Below, piece after piece: positions 56,622 to 64,000 of a stretch of 64,000 nucleotides of DNA (positions within the stretch are counted from its first letter, which is position 1; every line of letters begins with the position of its first letter). Source of the stretch: Lactobacillus kitasatonis DSM 16761 = JCM 1039 (GTDB lineage: Bacteria > Bacillota > Bacilli > Lactobacillales > Lactobacillaceae). Position numbers and translations under genes: made by a program. The notes beneath the pieces are model-generated. The model was given only the letters and a program-made list of their open reading frames with translations, did no database searches and was not told where the DNA came from. The stretch lies in contig NZ_BALU01000002.1 of the NCBI RefSeq assembly GCF_000615285.1, positions 124,001 through 188,000 of the forward strand, written 5' to 3'.

Positions 56622-57497
56622 ATGATCAAATTAGTTGCTTGCGATTTAGATGGCACTCTTTTTAATTCAAACATGACAGTTTCAGATACAAATACTCAAG
56701 CTGTGAAAAATGCACAAAATAATGGAATTGAGTTTTTAATTGCAACTGGTCGTGCACCACGTGAGTCTTGTTCCATTTTAAAAGATGCAGATTTAAATAC
56801 CGGTTTTATTAACCTAAATGGAGCCCTTGTATTTAACGAAGAAGGCAAATTAATTGTAAAGCATAGCATACCTACTAACAAAGCCATTCAAACCGTTAAC
56901 CTCCTTCATGACGCTGGATTTTATTTTGAAATTGTTACTGAAAAACAAGTCTACAGTGAAAATTTAGAGCAACGAATTACAAATGTAGCACACTTAATGG
57001 TTGATTTAAATCCTCTACTCGACTTTCGCCAAGCCGTCGCAATTTCTGCCAGCAACAAAACAATCACGAACATGAAACAAGTCCCTAGCTTTACGAAATT
57101 GTTATCTGATCCCAAAATTGAGGTAATGAAATTTATTGCCTTTGATTCACGTGGACATGAGGCATTTGCTGACGTAAAAGAAGAGATTGCCAAATTAGGT
57201 GATTTAGTAGTTACTTCTAGTTCATCTTCAAACATTGAAATTAACGCTGTTAAGGCTCAAAAAGGACTTGCCCTATTAGATTATGCTAAATTAAAGAATA
57301 TAAAGCAGAACGAAATTGCTGCTATTGGTGACAATTTAAACGACGAAAGTATGATTCGTGCGGCAGGAGTCGGCGTAGCAATGGGCAACGCGATTCCTTT
57401 AATTAAAGATATCGCTCAAGTTACTACTAAGAATAATAATGAAGATGGAGTTGCCTATATTCTTAATCAATTTGTCAAAGAAAATCAACAAAAATAG
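56622..57497 (+). CDS. Cof-type HAD phosphatase (3)
   Basis: About 291 residues from ATG 56622 (MIKLVACDLDGTLFNSN), with GGGAGG upstream; the longer frame from 56532 is inside the divergent ung leader. HAD motifs DLDGTLF, ATGRAPR, GDNLNDESM. Third Cof phosphatase of the window. Substrate unknown. Followed 11 bases later by an unknown gene, likely co-transcribed. Confidence 0.92.
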   Translation: MIKLVACDLDGTLFNSNMTVSDTNTQAVKNAQNNGIEFLIATGRAPRESCSILKDADLNTGFINLNGALVFNEEGKLIVKHSIPTNKAIQTVNLLHDAGFYFEIVTEKQVYSENLEQRITNVAHLMVDLNPLLDFRQAVAISASNKTITNMKQVPSFTKLLSDPKIEVMKFIAFDSRGHEAFADVKEEIAKLGDLVVTSSSSSNIEINAVKAQKGLALLDYAKLKNIKQNEIAAIGDNLNDESMIRAAGVGVAMGNAIPLIKDIAQVTTKNNNEDGVAYILNQFVKENQQK

Positions 57498-57508
57498 AGG
57501 TAAAAAAT

Positions 57509-58030
57509 ATGTTGTTTTGGTTAGAGCTTAATCAAGAAAAGGATTATGGTCAAATACCTGTCATTGCCGAAAATGGGCAGGTTAAATACTTTATTCATGG
57601 CAACCTAGACAATCCAAATCATACCCTTTATTTAAACGATATAAATAATAAGGAAGTGGGCCGTCTTTTTTCTGACGGTGCTGGTCTGATAGCTTCTTTT
57701 ACCATTGATGTGGTAAATCATTCTCTTGTTGGTGTAAAAAAATTAAATACACCTAGTACCAATATCTTTTATCTCACACAACTTAACTACATTGTGACTG
57801 GGAGTATCAAACATGGTACCTACACCTTTAGATCTGGTATCAAAAAGGTAGCCAATGTTAAAACCATGATGGGTGATAAAGGTGTTGTATTGACGTGCGA
57901 AATTAATAAGCCAGAGGATGTTCCCTTTATCCTCTTAACCTCTATTTTATTTACTCAATGGCATGTCACGCCACTTAAACTTCCAACCTTCCCACCAATT
58001 AATCAAAAGTTCGAAATTAATCCTAATTAA
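57509..58030 (+). CDS. Hypothetical protein, possibly LURP-one/tubby-like
   Basis: 173 residues, soluble, rich in short beta-strands (YTFRSGIKKVANVKTMMGDKG). The strand pattern recalls the LURP-one-related (YxjI) barrel, but I cannot confirm this by eye. AGAGG ribosome site. Second gene after the HAD phosphatase; the transcript ends at the hairpin at 58033-58070. Confidence 0.6.
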   Translation: MLFWLELNQEKDYGQIPVIAENGQVKYFIHGNLDNPNHTLYLNDINNKEVGRLFSDGAGLIASFTIDVVNHSLVGVKKLNTPSTNIFYLTQLNYIVTGSIKHGTYTFRSGIKKVANVKTMMGDKGVVLTCEINKPEDVPFILLTSILFTQWHVTPLKLPTFPPINQKFEINPN

Positions 58031-58032
58031 CA

Positions 58033-58070
58033 CAAAAAAGCAGTTATGAAAATTTTTCATAACTGCTTCT
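58033..58070. terminator. Bidirectional terminator
   Basis: Perfect hairpin AGCAGTTATGAAAA / TTTTCATAACTGCT. It ends the plus-strand gene pair. On the minus strand it is followed by six T, and would end the candidate small RNA. Confidence 0.88.
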
Positions 58071-58194
58071 CTAGAAAGTGATATAGATATAGATGTATCT
58101 TCTGCTATAAAGTTTGTATTTATTAAGTAATAAGGAATTATTAGGCAGAGACTGAATATTCGGAAGTTATAATCCGTTTTATCATAACTTCCAA
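58033..58194 (-). ncRNA. Candidate small RNA (about 160 nt)
   Basis: In the 336-base gap between a plus-strand gene and tpiA, the minus strand has a promoter (58200-58227), a transcript region with no gene, and a strong terminator at its end. The 5' part folds as GGAAGTTAT / ATAACTTCC (58159-58189). The tpiA terminator at 58319-58355 lies upstream, so this would be a separate transcript. It also contains a 14-codon ORF (MIKRIITSEYSVSA) whose start lies in the hairpin. Transcription is inferred, not shown. Confidence 0.45.
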
Positions 58195-58199
58195 CTCTT

Positions 58200-58227
58200 A
58201 TTATACTTAGTCTTCATCAAAATACAA
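58200..58227 (-). promoter_or_regulatory. Promoter of the candidate small RNA
   Basis: Minus strand TATAAT (58200-58205) with TTGTAT (58222-58227) 16 bases away. A consensus -10 in a gene-free gap with no coding gene downstream. Confidence 0.5.
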
Positions 58228-58318
58228 GTAGTTAAGCGTTATTATTTATCTATAAAAACGTTTAAATTTCTATATTAATTAACTTTTTCATTATAATAAG
58301 TCGTTATTTAAAAGTTCA

Positions 58319-58355
58319 AAAAAATAGCTTCTGCAATCGCAGAAGCTATTTTCTT
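58319..58355 (-). terminator. Terminator of tpiA
   Basis: Hairpin AATAGCTTCTGC / GCAGAAGCTATT with T run on the minus strand, closing the cggR-gap-pgk-tpi transcript. Confidence 0.88.
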
Positions 58356-58366
58356 TATGATCATTA

Positions 58367-59139
<773 letters not shown>

Positions 59140-59149
59140 TTAACTTAAA

Positions 59150-60360
59150 TTACTTGTCTGAAATACATGCAATACCTGGTAATTCGTTACCTTCAAGGTA
59201 TTGAAGTGAAGCACCACCACCGGTTGAGATGTGGGTATCTTGTCAGCAACTCCAGACTTCTTAACAGCAGAAGTTGAGTCACCACCACCGATAATAGTAG
59301 TAGCATCAGTTAAGTTAGCTAAGGCATCAGCAATTGCGTAAGTACCCTTAGCGAAGTTAGGCATTTCGAAAGCACCCATAGGACCGTTCCAAACAACAGT
59401 CTTAGCGTCCTTAAGAATTTCAGTGAACTTTTCAACAGTCTTAGGACCGATGTCAAGACCCATCATGTTGTCAGGAATATCGTCACCAACAACTTCACGT
59501 GAGGCATCGTTTGAGAATTCAGTTGCAGCTACGTTGTCAACTGGAAGAACGATCTTGCCGTCAGCTTCTTTCAAAAGTTCCTTAGCAAGTTCAACTCTGT
59601 CCTTTTCAAACAATGACTTACCAATCTTGTGGCCTTGAGCTGCTAAGAAGGTGTAAGCCATACCACCACCGATTAAAATGTGGTCTGACTTAGGAATCAA
59701 GTTCTTAATAACAGCGATCTTGTCTGAAACCTTAGCACCACCAAGGATAGTTACGAATGGGTGAACTGGGTTTTCAACAGCGTTACCTAAGAATTTGATT
59801 TCCTTTTCCATCAAGAAACCAGCAGCAACTGGCTTGCCGTCTTTCTTCATAGCAGTAGCAATACCAACGTTTGAAGCGTGGCTTCTGTGTGCAGTACCAA
59901 AGGCGTCGTTTACAAACATGTCGCCAAGGCTTGCCCAGTATTCGCCAAGCTTAGGATCGTTACCTGATTCACGCTTACCAAAGTCATTGTCAATATCTTG
60001 GAATCTAGTGTTTTCAAGAACAACAACATCGCCATCTTTCATAGCGTTGATTGCGTCTTCAACTTCTTTACCTTCGTTTGATGGTACAAAAGTTACAGGC
60101 TTCTTAAGAAGTTCACTTAAACGTTCAGCAACTGGCTTTAATGATAATTCTTTCTTGTCAGCATCTGACTTTACACGGCCCAAGTGACTCAAAAGAATTG
60201 CTTTACCACCGTGTTCGATGATGTACTTAATAGTTGGAAGTGCAGCAACGATACGGTTGTCATCACCAATAACACCATCTTTAATAGGAACATTAAAGTC
60301 TACACGCATTAAGACTTTCTTGCCATTAACATCAAGATCGTCAACGATTAATTTAGCCAT
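59150..60360 (-). CDS. pgk: Phosphoglycerate kinase (one-base frameshift near 59235)
   Basis: Makes ATP from 1,3-bisphosphoglycerate. ATG at 60360 ([20 protein letters not shown]) follows GGAGG; longer frames are wrong. RVDFNVP, LLSHLGR, NTRF, the ADP site [11 protein letters not shown] and GGGDSTSAV are present. After VADKI the frame shifts. One base restored near 59235 gives [20 protein letters not shown] and the family end ISDK with TAA at 59150. About 403 residues. As in tpiA the lesion is a single lost base in an essential gene. Confidence 0.96.
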
Positions 60361-60393
60361 TATAATCCTCCGATTATTTTGATATTTTTCCTT

Positions 60394-60431
60394 CAAAAAA
60401 AGGCGGAAGGAAGAATCTCCCTCCGCCTTCT
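60394..60431 (-). terminator. Terminator-like hairpin between gap and pgk
   Basis: Minus-strand hairpin AAGGCGGAGGG / CCTTCCGCCTT followed by seven T, about 40 bases after gap and 35 before pgk. It may end part of the transcripts, or guard mRNA ends, giving more gap than pgk and tpi product. Confidence 0.7.
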
Positions 60432-60473
60432 CAATTACCACTTAACCTATAATCAGTTAAATTTAATTAATGA

Positions 60474-61490
60474 TTAAAGAGTAGCAAAGTGTAATAAAGT
60501 ACGAACCATTTGGCAAGTGAATGAGTATTCGTTGTCGTACCAAGCAACAGTCTTAACTAATTGCTTGTCACCTGCAGTAGTTACCATAGTTTGAGTTGGG
60601 TCAAAGATTGAACCAGCAGTCATGTTGATAACGTCGCTTGAAACGATGTGGTCACCATTGTATGCAAATGATGGGCTTTCGTACTTCTTCATAGCTTCGT
60701 TAACTTCGTCAGCAGTAACCTTCTTCTTCAAGATTGATACCAATTCAGTTTCTGAGCCGTCTGGAACTGGAACACGTTGTGCGTGACCGTTCATCTTACC
60801 GTTCAAGTCAGGCAATACCAAACCGATAGCCTTTGCTGAACCAGTAGTATGAGGAATAATGTTTTCAGCAGCAGCACGAGCGTCTTGTTCCTTACCACTA
60901 CGTGCAGGACCATCCAAAGTCATTTGAGTACCAGTGTATGCGTGGATGGTAGTCATAGTAGCAACTTCGATACCGAATTCCTTGTCCAAAGCGTTAGCCA
61001 TTGGTGCAAGTGAGTTAGTAGTACATGAAGCAGCTGAAACGATCTTGTCGTCAGCAGTCAAAGTGTTTTCGTTTACTGAGTAAACGATAGTCTTCAAGTC
61101 GTTACCTGCTGGAGCTGAGATCAATACACGCTTAGCACCTGCGTCAAGGTGAGCTTGTGACTTAGCCTTGCTAGTGTAGAAACCAGTACATTCAAGAACA
61201 AAGTCAACACCGTCATTCTTAACCCAAGGAATGTTTTGTGCTTGTGGTTCAGCGTAAACACGGTACTTCTTACCGTCAACTACGATTGAGTCATCAGTTG
61301 ATGAAACTTCGTGGTTGAAAGTACCATGAGTAGTGTCGTACTTAAGCAAGTAAGCAAGCATTGCTGGAGTAGTCAAGTCGTTAATAGCAACAACTTCGAT
61401 GTCCTTAGTCTTTTCGCCAAGGTCCATAATACGACGGAATGCTAAACGACCAATACGGCCGAAACCGTTAATACCAATTTTAACTGTCAT
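60474..61490 (-). CDS. gap: Glyceraldehyde-3-phosphate dehydrogenase
   Basis: Central NAD-dependent glycolytic enzyme. 338 residues: Rossmann start [13 protein letters not shown], catalytic Cys in [12 protein letters not shown], phosphate site and the C-terminal [22 protein letters not shown] ribosome site. Second gene of the cggR operon; very strong codon bias, as expected. Confidence 0.98.
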   Translation of the reverse strand: MTVKIGINGFGRIGRLAFRRIMDLGEKTKDIEVVAINDLTTPAMLAYLLKYDTTHGTFNHEVSSTDDSIVVDGKKYRVYAEPQAQNIPWVKNDGVDFVLECTGFYTSKAKSQAHLDAGAKRVLISAPAGNDLKTIVYSVNENTLTADDKIVSAASCTTNSLAPMANALDKEFGIEVATMTTIHAYTGTQMTLDGPARSGKEQDARAAAENIIPHTTGSAKAIGLVLPDLNGKMNGHAQRVPVPDGSETELVSILKKKVTADEVNEAMKKYESPSFAYNGDHIVSSDVINMTAGSIFDPTQTMVTTAGDKQLVKTVAWYDNEYSFTCQMVRTLLHFATL

Positions 61491-61543
61491 AACCTAAAGT
61501 CCTCCTTAAGAACTATAAACAACATTTATTTTAAACGGGATTT

Positions 61544-62575
61544 TTATTTCCCCTTTAAAATCATATTTGAGGCACCTTCATCAGTAATTAACCAGGTTTG
61601 ATGTGGTGCATTAGGCATATAAGCTTTGATTGCTTCAGCCTTGCGACTACCGCAAGCAAAGGCAAATATGTGGGGTATTTTATATAGGTTCTCAAACTGC
61701 AATCCAACCTGGGTGATACGGTCAACAACCTTGCCATTTCCATCGAAGAAACACCCGAAACATTCGGTGACGGCCTTTTTTTCACGAAGTCTAGAGAGCT
61801 TAATTGAATCATAGCCTCTACGCTGTGCCATTTCTTGGGCTAACCCAATACCATGAATCACAGCATCACTTTGTGAAATATCTTGCAGGACATCTGCAAT
61901 CGAGGATTCACGTATAAGCGATTTATACGCATCTGCTGAAACTTGCTCAGGCAAATATAAAGTCTTATAAGTACCTGAAGTCTTAGCAGCCATCTCTTGA
62001 ACGATTGTATTACTTTGCGTTTCAACATTCTCGCCCAAGGCTCCGCGACCTGGAACAAATTCCAGTTGACGGTTATTAGCTAAATCTGGAGATAAATACT
62101 TCGCAGATTTTGCTAAAGCCGCTCCACCTAGAATTGTAACTATTGAATGTCCTAAAGGCAAGAGTAAATTCAAAGCTGAACTTAACTTCTCACCCATCTC
62201 TTCATACACACGATCTTGTAGATCAGCGTTACCAGGGACAATCAGAGTTCTATCAATTCCTAATTTCTTAGCAAGAGCTACCTCTGTCTCTCCGGCATTA
62301 AAGAGACGGTCAATCAATGGTCCTGCATCTTTTAATGTTTTCTCGCCCTTTTCAGTTAAAAACATTCCGAAACTTTTAGTTTCAATTAAACCTAACTGAC
62401 TTAAATACTCAGTTTCAGTTCTAATGTTTCTTTCCGAAAGTCCTAAATGCTGAGCCACACTACGACGACCTATTGGTGCATGTAGTGCAATCTGCTCAAG
62501 GACAAGATACCTTTGTCGAAGAATCTTTAAGACGTCGGGAACGAGCGCTTCGAGCAAAGAAAAGTCCGAATCCAT
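61544..62575 (-). CDS. cggR: Central glycolytic genes regulator
   Basis: SorC-family repressor of the gap operon, released by fructose 1,6-bisphosphate in bacilli. 343 residues: N-terminal winged helix with VAQHLGLSERNIRTETEYL (about residues 41-60), then a sugar-phosphate-binding domain (GGAALAKSAKYL, GRGALGENVETQSN, FGCFFDGNG). First gene of cggR-gap-pgk-tpi. A palindrome lies directly upstream. Confidence 0.95.
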   Translation of the reverse strand: MDSDFSLLEALVPDVLKILRQRYLVLEQIALHAPIGRRSVAQHLGLSERNIRTETEYLSQLGLIETKSFGMFLTEKGEKTLKDAGPLIDRLFNAGETEVALAKKLGIDRTLIVPGNADLQDRVYEEMGEKLSSALNLLLPLGHSIVTILGGAALAKSAKYLSPDLANNRQLEFVPGRGALGENVETQSNTIVQEMAAKTSGTYKTLYLPEQVSADAYKSLIRESSIADVLQDISQSDAVIHGIGLAQEMAQRRGYDSIKLSRLREKKAVTECFGCFFDGNGKVVDRITQVGLQFENLYKIPHIFAFACGSRKAEAIKAYMPNAPHQTWLITDEGASNMILKGK

Positions 62576-62590
62576 CGTTCCCTCCTTTCC

Positions 62591-62633
62591 CTGGGACGAA
62601 TAGTGACCACTCCTGCGTCGTTTTATGTCCCAG
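62591..62633. promoter_or_regulatory. Likely CggR operator
   Basis: Arms CTGGGAC / GTCCCAG separated by 29 bases, between the cggR promoter and start. The GGGAC units recall the CGGGAC repeats of the B. subtilis CggR operator, but here they are inverted. Location fits autorepression by roadblock. Confidence 0.55.
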
Positions 62634-62696
62634 AATACTTAAAAATATAAGAGAAACGTACATCCAACATTCATACATTTCCCAATCGACACTGTT

Positions 62697-62725
62697 AGTA
62701 TAACAATGTATTTTTCGTAATTCAA
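62697..62725 (-). promoter_or_regulatory. Promoter of the cggR-gap-pgk-tpi operon
   Basis: Minus strand TTGAAT (62720-62725), 17-base spacer, TATACT (62697-62702), about 120 bases before cggR and upstream of the proposed operator. Confidence 0.7.
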
Positions 62726-62814
62726 GAAAAAGATGTGCGAATTTAAAAATATTACAAGCCAAGTGAAATCATTTTTATTTGCTATCTTTTTTTGTTATAC
62801 TAATAGAGTTATAC

Positions 62815-62886
62815 GGGTCCTTAGTGTAATGGATCGCACGTAAGATTCCGGTTCTTAAAATCTGGGTTCAACTCCCAGGGGACCCA
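62815..62886 (+). tRNA. tRNA-Arg (anticodon CCG)
   Basis: Cloverleaf: acceptor GGGTCCT / GGGACCC (one G-U), D arm GTGT / GCAC, anticodon stem TAAGA / TCTTA around TTCCGGT, T arm CTGGG / CCCAG. Reads CGG, a rare codon in low-GC lactobacilli. TATACT at 62796-62801 is a likely -10. No encoded CCA. Confidence 0.93.
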
Positions 62887-62896
62887 TCTATAGAAT

Positions 62897-62938
62897 AAAA
62901 AGCGATGAACTATTTTAGTAGTTCATCGCTTTTTGTTT
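62897..62938 (+). terminator. Terminator of tRNA-Arg
   Basis: Perfect hairpin AGCGATGAACTA / TAGTTCATCGCT followed by four T and G, T-rich beyond. Confidence 0.88.
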
Positions 62939-63085
62939 AACTTTTTAGGCAAAAAGATAAAAATATATAAGATTATTTTATTTTTTACATTAAAAAACAA
63001 AATTTATAAACCCACTCTTAGAAAGGCTATACACATAAAATCAAGGCGTTAAATTCTTATGAGAGTAGCATTAACATTAAATTTT

Positions 63086-63099
63086 TGAAAACGCTATTG
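63086..63099 (+). promoter_or_regulatory. cre-like site upstream of the second permease
   Basis: TGAAAACGCTATTG matches the CcpA consensus except for the final CA. A TATAAT-like -10 (within TATATAATTA) lies about 5 bases downstream, and the permease start about 55. The rest of the gap 62939-63085 shows nothing else. Confidence 0.4.
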
Positions 63100-63154
63100 T
63101 TATATAATTAGAAAGTTCACATAAATATTTTAGTACAAATAGGAGATATAGTTT

Positions 63155-64000
63155 ATGGTTGAATCACAAAACAATCCTAAAAAGATGATGTGGACGACCT
63201 TGGCAATGATGGCCTTCTCTACTGTATGGGGATTTGGTAACGTTGTTAACGGCTACGTCTACTTTGATGGAACAAAGGTCATCTTCAGTTGGATCGTAAT
63301 GTTCCTTCTCTACTTTGTTCCTTATGCACTGATGGTTGGTGAACTAGGTGCCACTTTCAAGAATGCTGAAGGTGGGGTTTCATCCTGGGTTAACGCCACA
63401 ATGGGTGCGAAATGGGCTTACTACGCTGGTTGGACTTACTGGGCCTGCCACGTTGTTTACATTTCAAGTAAAGGTACCGGTGGTTTAAGAGCTATGGCTT
63501 GGGGTATTTTTGGTAATACTCATTGGTACGATGGCTTGCCAACTGCTTGGACTCAATTTGCAACTTTAGTTGTATTCTTATTCTTCTGCTGGGTTGCCAG
63601 TCGTGGTATTCCAGTATTGAAGAGTTTGGCTACTGTTGCTGGTTCTTCAATGTTCATCATGTCAATTTTGTTCATTATCATGATGTTCGCTGCTCCAGCA
63701 ATTAACCCACATGCTGGTTTTTACAGCATTAACTTCAACTGGAAGAACTTAATGCCAACATTTAATGTTAAGTACTTTACTTCACTTTCAATTTTGGTAT
63801 TTGCCGTTGGTGGTTGTGAAAAGATCTCTCCTTATGTAAATAAGGTTAAGGATCCGTCAAAGAACTTCCCTAAGGCAATGATGGCTCTTGCAATCATGGT
63901 TATGGTTTCAGCTATCTTGGGTACCTTTGCTATGGCATTAATGTTCGATCCTAAGGTAGTTAACGCTAACCTTAACGAATACATTTCAAACGGTGCTTAC
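63155..64000 (+). CDS. APC-superfamily amino-acid permease (3' end off window)
   Basis: The first 282 residues are visible, open to the edge. ATG at 63155 follows AGGAG by about 9 bases. Seven or so membrane helices; the APC start TLAMMAFSTVWGFGNVVNGY and the motif GCEKISPYVNKVKDPSKNFPKAM align closely with GCELVAPYVTKMKKPKSDFPKAM of the permease at 33110. The two are paralogues of the glutamate/GABA-antiporter-like branch. Substrate unknown. Confidence 0.9.
   Translation, partial: MVESQNNPKKMMWTTLAMMAFSTVWGFGNVVNGYVYFDGTKVIFSWIVMFLLYFVPYALMVGELGATFKNAEGGVSSWVNATMGAKWAYYAGWTYWACHVVYISSKGTGGLRAMAWGIFGNTHWYDGLPTAWTQFATLVVFLFFCWVASRGIPVLKSLATVAGSSMFIMSILFIIMMFAAPAINPHAGFYSINFNWKNLMPTFNVKYFTSLSILVFAVGGCEKISPYVNKVKDPSKNFPKAMMALAIMVMVSAILGTFAMALMFDPKVVNANLNEYISNGAY

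Noticed and set aside
58225-58318. Additional gene or second RNA in the A/T-rich part of the tpiA 3' gap
   Set aside because: No promoter, terminator or ORF beyond chance could be seen between the tpiA terminator and the small-RNA promoter.
62473-62762. Short ORFs over the cggR leader on both strands
   Set aside because: They cover the promoter and operator region and have low-complexity, gene-unlike composition.

Overview
The window is a chromosome segment from a low-GC Firmicute, almost certainly a Lactobacillus of the L. acidophilus / helveticus / crispatus group. The evidence is the tmRNA tag (11 residues, ending YALAA), the upp-atpBEFHAGD and murB-potABCD-cdaA-cdaR-glmM gene orders, the cggR-gap-pgk-tpi operon, and protein sequences that read like that group throughout. 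The species cannot be fixed by eye. No prophage, insertion sequence or CRISPR array is visible. This is mostly conserved core genome with small accessory pockets.

Layout. 1-10,040 (minus strand): tdk, prfA, prmC, ywlC/sua5, upp and the F1Fo ATP synthase operon; atpD runs off the left edge. 10,170-18,820: murT without gatD, tRNA-Gln(CUG) and tRNA-Glu(CUC), a serine hydrolase, a broken MFS exporter, pgi, a VanZ-like protein and an LTA-synthase-like enzyme. 18,850-24,420: a two-component system with a small membrane protein, manA, a PatB/MalY-type aminotransferase and a broken DUF3737 gene. 24,550-31,000: ssrA, ackA, a YtxK-like methyltransferase and the comG competence pilus operon. 31,030-34,740: yebC, a second VanZ-like gene, an S14 paralogue with a premature stop, a 33-residue membrane peptide and an amino-acid permease. 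34,750-40,610: a membrane-anchored hydrolase and a beta-glucoside operon (bglG-type antiterminator, PTS EIIBCA, 6-phospho-beta-glucosidase) with two RAT/terminator modules and cre sites. 40,600-51,800: glycerate kinase, LMW phosphatase, two Cof phosphatases, glmM-cdaR-cdaA, potABCD. 51,770-64,000: murB, a DnaQ-like exonuclease, a broken esterase, tsaE-pta-ung, a HAD phosphatase, a candidate small RNA, tpi-pgk-gap-cggR, tRNA-Arg(CCG) and a second permease cut by the right edge.

Metabolically the window supports homolactic glycolysis (pgi, gap, pgk, tpi under CggR), acetate-ATP metabolism (pta, ackA), proton-coupled ATP synthase, cell-envelope building (murB, murT, glmM, LTA synthase-like, c-di-AMP synthesis) and carbohydrate uptake under CcpA and antitermination control.

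Two kinds of gene damage must be kept apart. Single-base frameshifts occur in genes that cannot be lost (atpD, atpH, prfA, tpiA, pgk) as well as in accessory genes. Nearly all are one-base losses, often in short homopolymers, so they look like sequence errors. In-frame stop codons (MFS exporter, DUF3737, bglG twice, S14 paralogue, esterase) fall only in dispensable genes and look more like real decay. The most interesting unexplained item is a candidate small RNA at about 58,033-58,194 (minus strand), with its own promoter, a 5' hairpin and a strong terminator.
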